From positions 30,242 to 94,241 of IMG/VR virus record IMGVR_UViG_3300009159_000048: a DNA stretch of 64,000 bases; one strand, written 5' to 3'. Positions 25,143-34,000 of this stretch are shown one piece after another. Position 1 is the first letter of the stretch; each line of letters starts with the position of its first letter. The stretch comes from a virus. The notes below the pieces were generated by a model. That model had not been told where the DNA came from. It saw only the letters and a list, made by a program, of their open reading frames with translations, and made no database searches. The translations under genes and the position numbers were made by a program.

Positions 25143-28100
25143 ATGGATAAACAGTTATTAAAAGCTCTTGATAATTTAGGAAATGCTTTAGAACTTCTTA
25201 CAGATGCTCTAGCGAGTAAAAAAGAAGCTAAGTCTGATACTGCTCAAGCCATTAGTGGCGGTGACTTTGGTAAACAATTGGAGTCCATAAACTCAGGTAT
25301 AAAGTCTATTAAAGCAGACACTCAAGCAATACTTAATAATCAGAAGACAATTGTTGATTTACAGAAAAAAAAGAACTCAGATAAAAAAACAGATGAGTTT
25401 GAGTCAGCTGAAACAGACAAGAAAAAAGAATCAAATATAAAGAAAGGTGTTGGTACAATACTTTTAATAGCAATTGCGGTATTAGCAATCGGTATGGCAT
25501 TTAAGATTGTCGGAAAAGTAGATTTTCTATCAGTAATAGGACTTAGTTTGGCGATATTATTAATCGCAGTTGCTTTTGAGAGAATCGCAAAAAGTGGTCT
25601 TACTCCTAGATCAGCATTGGGTGCGTCTATAGTAATGGGAATAATTTCACTTGGAGTTCTCATATCATCATTTATTCTTTCTAAGATTCAGAAAATAACC
25701 ATTATGCAGTTCCTAAGCGCGGTAATGATAGCTACACTATTTTACTTTATCGCACCAGTAATGGCAGATGTCATAAATAGACTTCAAGATGAAACTGAAC
25801 TTTCGATGGATGATGGAAAGGGAGGTAAAACGAAGATGAGGACAAAAAAAATGTCTTGGGGTAAACTATTTGGCATGGTCATCGGGTTACCACTAATAAT
25901 GCTTGCTATGTCAATAGGTATAACTGTATCATCTTGGATATTATCTAAAATAAGACCAATGACTATTCCACAAATAATAACTGCTATTTTAATAGCAGGT
26001 ATGTTTACTGTTGTCGCATCAGGCATAAAAGGTTTATTACACGCATTGACTGAAGAAACTGAAGTACAAGCAAAAGGATTTGGAGGTAAACAAAAAGGTA
26101 TTAATATGGGTAAACTATTCCAATTATGTTTGATTTTACCAGTATTAATGGCATCAATAGCAGCGGGTATAACTTTATCATCTTGGATATTAAGTTTAAT
26201 TAAACCAATAAGTTTTAGTCAGGCTATAACTGCAATTGCGATTGGTTTTATGTTCGCTGTTATATCAATTGGTATTAAAGGTTTATTAACGGCTCTTGCT
26301 GTCGTACTACAATTATTCGGAATGGGAACTATGTTAAAACTAGCAGCTGTTGTAGTTTTGATACTACCAGCGATGGCATTGGCAATAACAGCCTCTTCTT
26401 GGATATTATCTAAAGTTAAACCGATGTCATTTATGCAAATATTTGTGGCTATCGTTATTACGCTTATGTTCGCAATATTGAGTTATGTAATGCCTTATTT
26501 AGCAGCTGGTATTATCGCAATTGACAAAATACTCGGAACTAAAAAACTGTTCTTAATTCCACTAACACTTGTGGCCATCTCGACCGCGATTTGGTTATCA
26601 TCTCACATATTAGCTGAGATGAAAGAGATTCCTTGGATGAAGATGTTAAAGATATTAGTTTATGGTATAATTATGGCACTTGTAGTAACCGCATTTACAC
26701 CAGCGGTCATATTCCTGGGACTATTACCACTTAGTAGTTTAATAAAAGGTGTTGTTGGTATTGTTCTTATATCAATGGCAATTGTAATAAGTTCAATGAT
26801 ACTAGCTAAAGGTAAATATGAAAAACCACCTAAATGGTCTTGGACTCTTCAAGTAGCTCTAGCATTTGCGGTATTCGCACCAGCAGTTGTTCTTTTAGGA
26901 TTGTTACCACTTCCTGTTATTATACTCGGTCTAGTCGCAGTAGCTATTGTTGCAGTTGCAATAGTTCTTACTGATAAAATATTAGCAAAAGGTCAGTATA
27001 AAAAATATCCACCAACTAAATGGACGTTAGGTGTAGTCGCTGTACTAGCACCATTTGCTTTAGGAATGGCATATTTAGGTCCATTAATAATTCCAATAGT
27101 ACTAGGAGCTGTAGCAATATTAGTAGTAGCAGCGAGTATAGTCGCGGTTTCTAAAATAATATCAAAAGGTAGTTACGATAAATTCCCTCCTTTAGAGTGG
27201 ACCAAATCAGTTACTCTAAGTATGGGAGTCTTTGGAGTTGCTATGTTAGGAATGGGTTCTCTTATTGTTGGGAGTTTAGGTTTAGGACTAGTAGCACTAG
27301 CAGCTGGTGGTGAAGCTGTACTGATGATAGCACAAACAGTCGTAGACACAGCAGCAGTTCTTGGAAGAGGTAGTTTTAATGGTGGACCAACAAAAGAATG
27401 GGCTCAAGGTGTATCAATAGCACTTGGTGCTTTCTCAATAGTTTATAAAATGTTAGCAGATAATGCCTTCTGGTCATTCTTTGGAATGGGTGGAATAGGT
27501 CCAAATGAATTTGCTGCTGGTATTAAAGTAGTTACAAAAGGAATTATCGTGGCTGCAAAAGAATTTGAGTTAAACAAAGCGGCATTTAAGGAAGGTCCTT
27601 CAGAAAAATGGGCCAAAGGTGTTGCTATAGCAATCGGAGCATTCGCACCAGTTTATAAAGTTCTACTTGGTGAAGGAAGAAGTTTATTTGATAAAGTATT
27701 CGGAGGACCAGCACCTAAGCCAGAAGATATGGCCAAAGCAATTAGAACAATATCTTCTGGTATTATAGTTGCCGCTCAGTTCTTTGCGAAAAATAAAGTT
27801 GCATTTAAGGAAGGTAACTACCCATCTAAAAAATGGGGTGTTGGTGTAGGAAAAGCAATTGGAGCATTCGCACCGGTTTTTCAATTATTATCAGGAAAAA
27901 GTTGGTATCAGTCAAGTGATGATGTGATACGTGGAATGGGCAAAGCAATAAAAGCGGTCAGTAAAGCGATTATTTCTTCAGGTGAAATATTTGGAAAAGC
28001 AGAGGATGGAGTTTTTAACTGGAAAAAAGCACCAAATAAAAAATGGGCATCGGGAGTATCAGCAGCGATAGAAGCATTCGCTGGTGTATTCGAGTATATG

Positions 28101-29174
28101 TTTGCCAACTCAGGATGGTTCACAGATGGAGATGAGGTGATAGATAACATGACATATGCCATAAGAAAGATTTCTTATGCAATTGCTGATGTGGCAAGAG
28201 AATTTGGTTCCGTTGGTGAACAAAACTGGAAAGCTTATCCATCAGACTCTTGGGGATCAACTATTAAATCATTAAATGAGACAATGACCTACTCCGCAAA
28301 GTTCTTAGTTGATCAATGGGGTGAAGGTGATTACGAAATAGGATGGGGTCTTTATACAATGGCTAATAAAATGAAAAATGTAGCTCATGAATTTGATGGA
28401 TCTGATAGTTGGCAGGCACCTGACAAGAAATGGGGAGCTTCAACATCATGGAATATGAAATTCTTCTCAAAATTAGCAGGATGGATGATTGTTAATGGAA
28501 GTTTCGTTGGTACAGAAATGTTAGTTTACACTGCTGATAAGATGAGTAAAATAGCTAATAAGTTATACTCAACTAGAAAAGCATTTGATTATAATATACC
28601 AGAAAATTTCATACCTAATCTAAGAAAAAACATGTTAGACTTCCAATCGTTGGTACATGAACTAGCTAAAAATGAAGAGAAAGGTATGTTAGAGTTGATG
28701 GGAGACGCATTTGGTAAAGCGATGGGTGAAAAAGATCCTATTATACAAATGGCTAATAGAATGGTGGCTCTCGCAAAAGGATATTCAGCCTTAGCTAGAT
28801 CTCTTACTGAATTAGGATCAGCAATGAAATCAGTGAATGCTAAAAGTCTTACAGAACTTGGTTCTATAACAAAAGGTGTTGCTGGTAAACCAATAGAAGG
28901 TAAAAAAGAAGAAAAACAAGGTCTATTTCAAAGTATAAAATCTTCATTCACTAATTTTGGAGGAGATGATAAGAAAGAAAAATCTGGATTCCAACCACCA
29001 CCTAAGAGTAAGAAAAACTCATTGGGTTATGTATCAGAAAAACTTGAGGAATTAATAAAAGTAATGCAAAGTATTAAGAAAGATACAAATAGCTTAGACG
29101 CTCAAGTAATGAAGATGGGTGATGGTAAAATCAAAACAGAGGTAGACAGTAGTGGGTTTGGATTAGACAATTAA
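25143..29174 (+). CDS. Giant repeat-rich hydrophobic protein, putative tail tape measure
   Basis: 1343 residues. After a polar N-terminal coiled-coil part (about 1-95) come roughly 14 degenerate repeats of 45-75 residues. Early copies (about 150-560) are strongly hydrophobic, with I(T)xSSWILSKIxPM followed by an IxAIxIxxMF helix; later copies (about 560-1130) are amphipathic, with KGxYxxxPxxKWxxGVxxAIGAFAPV. The C-terminal 170 residues are polar. Length and long hydrophobic helices fit a tape measure (T4 gp29 has 590 residues), which spans the tube and enters the host membrane. As about 0.15 nm per residue it would set a tail near 200 nm. Identity is inferred from size and character, not from a motif. 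Confidence 0.6.
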   Translation: MDKQLLKALDNLGNALELLTDALASKKEAKSDTAQAISGGDFGKQLESINSGIKSIKADTQAILNNQKTIVDLQKKKNSDKKTDEFESAETDKKKESNIKKGVGTILLIAIAVLAIGMAFKIVGKVDFLSVIGLSLAILLIAVAFERIAKSGLTPRSALGASIVMGIISLGVLISSFILSKIQKITIMQFLSAVMIATLFYFIAPVMADVINRLQDETELSMDDGKGGKTKMRTKKMSWGKLFGMVIGLPLIMLAMSIGITVSSWILSKIRPMTIPQIITAILIAGMFTVVASGIKGLLHALTEETEVQAKGFGGKQKGINMGKLFQLCLILPVLMASIAAGITLSSWILSLIKPISFSQAITAIAIGFMFAVISIGIKGLLTALAVVLQLFGMGTMLKLAAVVVLILPAMALAITASSWILSKVKPMSFMQIFVAIVITLMFAILSYVMPYLAAGIIAIDKILGTKKLFLIPLTLVAISTAIWLSSHILAEMKEIPWMKMLKILVYGIIMALVVTAFTPAVIFLGLLPLSSLIKGVVGIVLISMAIVISSMILAKGKYEKPPKWSWTLQVALAFAVFAPAVVLLGLLPLPVIILGLVAVAIVAVAIVLTDKILAKGQYKKYPPTKWTLGVVAVLAPFALGMAYLGPLIIPIVLGAVAILVVAASIVAVSKIISKGSYDKFPPLEWTKSVTLSMGVFGVAMLGMGSLIVGSLGLGLVALAAGGEAVLMIAQTVVDTAAVLGRGSFNGGPTKEWAQGVSIALGAFSIVYKMLADNAFWSFFGMGGIGPNEFAAGIKVVTKGIIVAAKEFELNKAAFKEGPSEKWAKGVAIAIGAFAPVYKVLLGEGRSLFDKVFGGPAPKPEDMAKAIRTISSGIIVAAQFFAKNKVAFKEGNYPSKKWGVGVGKAIGAFAPVFQLLSGKSWYQSSDDVIRGMGKAIKAVSKAIISSGEIFGKAEDGVFNWKKAPNKKWASGVSAAIEAFAGVFEYMFANSGWFTDGDEVIDNMTYAIRKISYAIADVAREFGSVGEQNWKAYPSDSWGSTIKSLNETMTYSAKFLVDQWGEGDYEIGWGLYTMANKMKNVAHEFDGSDSWQAPDKKWGASTSWNMKFFSKLAGWMIVNGSFVGTEMLVYTADKMSKIANKLYSTRKAFDYNIPENFIPNLRKNMLDFQSLVHELAKNEEKGMLELMGDAFGKAMGEKDPIIQMANRMVALAKGYSALARSLTELGSAMKSVNAKSLTELGSITKGVAGKPIEGKKEEKQGLFQSIKSSFTNFGGDDKKEKSGFQPPPKSKKNSLGYVSEKLEELIKVMQSIKKDTNSLDAQVMKMGDGKIKTEVDSSGFGLDN

Positions 29175-29215
29175 CGCAGTTACTAAACTTTGTTAATAAA
29201 TTAAATATAAATGTT

Positions 29216-29644
29216 ATGGACGTTGGTTTTATAAAAAAATTAAAACTGTTTGGAACTTTTGGTAAAGTTCTTAGAAAAAACAAAGTTGAATTAAGAAGTA
29301 AATTCTTTATAAGAATAGATAATGCTCGTAGATTGTATACGGTTGTAAACATACCCGAAGAGTTAATAGGAGAAGCTTACTCTCTAAAAAAATCAGATAT
29401 AGATAGAATATCACAAACCTATATTCAAGAATACACAAAGGATTTGGCAAAATTTCTAAACGAAAAAGGATTTGGTGAGTTGTATGAGGTTTATGAAATA
29501 AAAAAAGTTGATAAATATTCTTATTTAGTAATTATTGGATTCAGTGGATTCAAATCAACAATTTTCTTCAATTGGTTTTATTACGCTATTATTCCAGTAA
29601 GTATTTTATCTGGAATAATAATTTCTCTACTTTTATTAATATAA
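29216..29644 (+). CDS. Hypothetical protein with C-terminal membrane anchor
   Basis: 142 residues. Basic N-terminus (FIKKLKLFGTFGKVLRKNK), a soluble alpha/beta middle, and one clear C-terminal hydrophobic segment at about 118-142 (IIPVSILSGIIISLLLLI). Tail-anchored topology is likely. It follows the tape-measure candidate by 41 nt on the same strand; a second ATG five bases upstream of the chosen one is out of frame. No family recognised. Confidence 0.6.
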   Translation: MDVGFIKKLKLFGTFGKVLRKNKVELRSKFFIRIDNARRLYTVVNIPEELIGEAYSLKKSDIDRISQTYIQEYTKDLAKFLNEKGFGELYEVYEIKKVDKYSYLVIIGFSGFKSTIFFNWFYYAIIPVSILSGIIISLLLLI

Positions 29645-29695
29645 ATCTAAACAATTCAAGTCAATTATATTATAATAAATAAAATAATTACTTAT

Positions 29696-30124
29696 ATGGA
29701 TAATTTTTACGAGATATCAGAAGATACAACAGGTAAATTCTTTGAAATTTTTAACAAAAAATCATTTCCACTTTCAATTAAATTTCAATTTATTGGAGAT
29801 GAAAAACAAAAGGAGCTTATTAAAGTTTCACTTATCAACCCAAAAATTTCTTTCCTTTTAGGAAAAGAGATTTTAATCTCAGTAAATGAGGACATCATGA
29901 ACGCATTTGATGATGAATCAGTTACAATCTTAATGGAACAAGAAATTGACAAAATTTACATTAATATTGAAACTGGTAAAATGAAACTTATTAAGACCGA
30001 CTTAAATACATTTTCTTCACTAGTAAACAAATACGGAGTAGAAAAAGTAGCAAGAGCTAATAAAGTTGAAGAACTTTACCAAGATCAAAAAAGAGACGCA
30101 AGAGACGAAGAATTTATAGCTTAA
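29696..30124 (+). CDS. Hypothetical phage protein
   Basis: 142 residues, soluble, alpha/beta then helical. Visible blocks: KFFEIFNKKSFPLSIKFQFIG, LLGKEILISVNEDIMNAF, DDESVTILMEQEIDKI and a basic C-terminal helix with VARANKVEELYQDQKRD. The DD(E)-x-x-x-I-L-x-x-x-E/D-I pattern resembles a conserved small protein of marine T4-like phages, but I cannot name it. Part of the 25143-31040 plus-strand run. Confidence 0.6.
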   Translation: MDNFYEISEDTTGKFFEIFNKKSFPLSIKFQFIGDEKQKELIKVSLINPKISFLLGKEILISVNEDIMNAFDDESVTILMEQEIDKIYINIETGKMKLIKTDLNTFSSLVNKYGVEKVARANKVEELYQDQKRDARDEEFIA

Positions 30125-30141
30125 AAATAATAATAATAAAC

Positions 30142-30372
30142 ATGATAACTAATAATCAAAATCACGGACAAAATTACGTTCAAGCACTTAAGAAAAAATA
30201 TGAGTTTCAGATGGAAGAAGCTAAAGCAAATTTAGCTCTTTATTTTTCTAGCTCAAATTTAGCAGCAATTGGAGAACACTCTGATTTACTAGCTGAACAT
30301 GACAGATGGGTTGAACAATATGCAAACGCAAAAGATAAACTAGAAGCTCTTATGAGCCTATATGAAAATTAA
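30142..30372 (+). CDS. Small helical protein
   Basis: 76 residues, almost entirely helical by composition: YVQALKKKYEFQMEEAKANL and later HDRWVEQYANAKDKLEALMSL, with heptad-like spacing that suggests a coiled-coil hairpin. No cysteine, no membrane segment. 17 nt after the previous gene and 14 nt before the next. Function unknown; a small scaffold or chaperone for tail assembly would fit the neighbours. Confidence 0.6.
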   Translation: MITNNQNHGQNYVQALKKKYEFQMEEAKANLALYFSSSNLAAIGEHSDLLAEHDRWVEQYANAKDKLEALMSLYEN

Positions 30373-30386
30373 AAATAAAAAATAAC

Positions 30387-31040
30387 ATGGGACAATTAGA
30401 AAGTAACGTAGTAAAACCACAAGTTTCATTCGTAGAAAACGAACAAGAAATAAGAACAATTGACTTAAATGTCGAGGAAAACTTAGATAGTAGGATAAGT
30501 GACATCAAACGTCATATTACTGATAAAAACGGAAAAGGGCAATCTGATAAAATTAAAGATGAACTTTATTTAGAAGCACAAAGATTGTGGAAAGAATTCG
30601 CAACAACTTTAAAGGAATCTAAATACAATTTCTATTTAGACAGACCACAACACAAATTCTTAACCGATTTGATTCTTAATAAATTAGAATATGATATTAA
30701 TTCAGTGTTCTTTGCAATTCAATTAAAAGATTTATTTGATGTTATGAAAGATTCTAAATATAAAGATGATAGTCAATTAATTAGTTACAATGTAAATGCA
30801 ACTGAAATCACTTATATTTATCACTTGATTTCTACTCATAAAGTAAAAGGACTAACAAAAGATTCTTATCTTTTTGCTGAAATTCTTATGAAAATAGGAA
30901 ACATCAGTAAAGTTATCAACTACTATGACGCAACTGGTAAAAACTTATCAGTAGAAATCAATGATTGGGTTGTAACATTCGAAGATGGAGTTATTAGAGA
31001 AGTTCGAGAAGAAGAATCAGTTTCTGGTGTATCTTTGTAA
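30387..31040 (+). CDS. Hypothetical protein, possible baseplate or tail assembly protein
   Basis: 217 residues, soluble. N-terminal 60 residues polar and flexible; the body is helical with LYLEAQRLWKEFATTLKESK, YLDRPQHKFLTDLILNKL and TEITYIYHLISTHKVKGL; the end has a beta stretch WVVTFEDGVIREV. No recognised domain. It is the last gene before a bidirectional terminator shared with the giant baseplate protein on the other strand. Confidence 0.6.
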   Translation: MGQLESNVVKPQVSFVENEQEIRTIDLNVEENLDSRISDIKRHITDKNGKGQSDKIKDELYLEAQRLWKEFATTLKESKYNFYLDRPQHKFLTDLILNKLEYDINSVFFAIQLKDLFDVMKDSKYKDDSQLISYNVNATEITYIYHLISTHKVKGLTKDSYLFAEILMKIGNISKVINYYDATGKNLSVEINDWVVTFEDGVIREVREEESVSGVSL

Positions 31041-31058
31041 TAAACGAATAACATAAAT

Positions 31059-31090
31059 AAAAAAGACCAAAATTAATTTTGGTCTTTTTT
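31059..31090. terminator. Bidirectional intrinsic terminator
   Basis: A6, perfect stem GACCAAAATT/AATTTTGGTC, T6, between the convergent genes 30387 (+) and 31096 (-). Confidence 0.9.
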
Positions 31091-31095
31091 TTGTT

Positions 31096-34000
31096 TTAAT
31101 AAACTGGAGAAATTGGTTCAAAAGGACCAATAGGATCTATATAAGCATATTCTTCAGGTAAATCTTTTAACCCCTTTAAGTAATAACTTTTCTTATCAGT
31201 GTAAATTTGCCCATATCCATTATCAGACGTAACTTCAATTACTACAAATGGATCAATATTACTATCTGCGGTAAAATTAAATGGTTTAAGACTCGTACCT
31301 TCTCTATACTCATGTATAGTTTGTACTGGTTCTAGACTAATTCTCTTCCATTCAGTTACTTTTAACCAATTCTGAGGATCTAAATTAGGAGGAAAATTTG
31401 GAGTTGGTGGTACTGTTAAAGAAACAGAGGCTGTTGAACCAAGACCACTATAAACATAAAAATCATCTTCATATTTAACTACAGAACTGACCGAATAATT
31501 ATCACTAGATGACCACAAAGCAGAATTTTCAAACTTTCTTGGATTCTTAACTCTATTATTATCGATTACAGACTCATACAACAATTCAAAATAAATAACT
31601 TTATCTCCTTTTTCATATGTAGTAAAAGGAGCCCATTCTTTATATGTCTTATAAGTTCTAATTCTAACATTAAAGTAATCAGGAGCACTCAGTGTAGCTT
31701 CTCTATAAGGAGCAACCTCAGGTCTAGGAAACTCAAAGTATGGACTAGTCAAACCTGGAATTATTGAATAAAAGTCAAGTACACAGTTATAAACAGTAGA
31801 ACCACTATTAACCGGTGATAAATAAGCCTCATTCATTTTAAATGTAACCGGAGTCATCTCTTGTTTCATGTTGAATATAGAAACATCAAAAGTTTGGTGT
31901 TGAATAGATGATCCAGAATTTAAGTAAGTCCTACCAGTAACATCCATTATTTTATGAGTCAATGGTATTATATTTCTTTTTAACCAATACTTTAATCCTT
32001 GAAGTTTAATAATAATCTCATCGAGTGTATAGTCAAGTATAAAGTTACCGTCAAAATCTGTTATAAAATAAGTTAAATTAAATAAATTAGTATCCTCATA
32101 ATTTGGATTAGGAAGAGTCATTTTTAGAAAATCTTTCTCATTCCAACCCTTTATAGTATTATCAAAAATATCAGGAATTTCAACTTTAAATAACTGACCA
32201 AATTGTTTAGACTCAGCATTTATATTTCTATAATACTCATTTAATTGTAAATCATTATAACCAAAGTAGTTTATAGCATTTATCAAAGATTTATAAGAAC
32301 CTATATAAGGATAAATCTGTGATTTATTCATCAACATTTCCTTTCTCTTTTTATTCAAGAAAGGCCAATCAATACCACCTTCATTTATATCATATTCTTT
32401 GAATATGAATACCTCATCAGGACTTATTAACTTACCAAGATTAGATAACTCAATTTTAAATCTGATATCTTCTTCTTCAGTTTGACCATATGTTACAAAT
32501 CTTCCAACCTCTTTATCTTTTACCTTAAATGTACATTTCAGATAAGTAGTCTTACCAGTTTGTGGATAATTCTGTAAAACAGTATTTTCTTGCAACATAA
32601 CATCAGTATTAACATTGAAGAAATCAACAATTAAATACTTAGTAAATACATTTCTTATTTTTACAATTATTGAATTATTTCTTGAGATGTATTGATTTTT
32701 ATTATTTGTATTATCCCTTATATAAATAACTAAATTTTGACCAGGTTTTAATCCTCTTCCAGTAAAAGTCTCACTAGATGTTTCATTTATAAAAATCTCA
32801 CCTCTTCTATCTCCGTTCACATCAGTAGTTCTAAATGTAATATTTGTATACTGATTTGATAGTATATTAAATTCAATTGGTTCACTTTTGAATAGTTGCA
32901 ATACTGTTCTTAAAGCTCCTTCATTTTCTGACCTATATCCTATAAAAGTCTCAAGTGCAACTGGAGAAACCGTAGTATCATTACTATCATCAATATAACT
33001 CAATTCATACTCAACCTTATCAAAAATAGTTTGTTGATAAGCAGCATAGTTAACTTTTGTTATATCCTTATTAGCAATTCTATTTAGTACAGGACTATCC
33101 AACGGCTTCACACCGGTATAAGCATAAGAACCAGTAGCTGGTAGTAAATCTCCAGAAAAATCATATAAAAAGAACTCAGTAGCTTGATCAGTAAGCCATC
33201 TCCAGTAGTATTTTACCTTTACATCACCCTCAAAATTTTCTCTAGGTCTTCTAAAGAATTCTCTTGTTTGTAACCAAATACTTTCACGAGGAACATAAGT
33301 TGGGTCAAAAATACCATAAGATCCATCATCGATTGAAGAGAAAGTAGCTGGATTAATTATTATAGAACCATTCAATACAACTTGAACTTCAGCAACTGAA
33401 TTTATAGACGGTTGTATTGACCAAACCGAATCCCTTTCTGGATTGTATATTATTTTAGTTGTAGGAGCACCAGTTGATTGATTCCACTTTACAGTACCAT
33501 CTAAAGCATCAACTGCGATTATTTGACCATTCGATCCTGTATATCCTTGTAACGAAACATATACATCACCATCATGTTGATTTAATACTAAATATCCATG
33601 ACCTGCTGTTCCTTGAATCTGAGTTGACGTATTTGACAATAAATCTAATCTATATAAACCTGAGTTATTAGATACATTCATCTCACCAGTCAAATTATTA
33701 AAAATTATATCATTAAAGTTAGTAGTAGTAATTGATAATGACTGCGTAACTCCATTATCAATTCTAAATAAACTAGCGGTTGAATAAACATAAACAGATT
33801 CATAAACTGGCTCATAAAATATTGAGTGAGTTAAACCACTTATACCATATGTTGTCTGAACTGTTCTATTAGAATTTACTCTAACTAATTCATCAGCATC
33901 AGTGGTAACATACATATCACCCTCAAATGAATTAAAAGTCATTTTACCAGTTCTGTTAGCAGAAACAGGAAATCCAGTCGTTGATGGAGATAAGGTAGCA

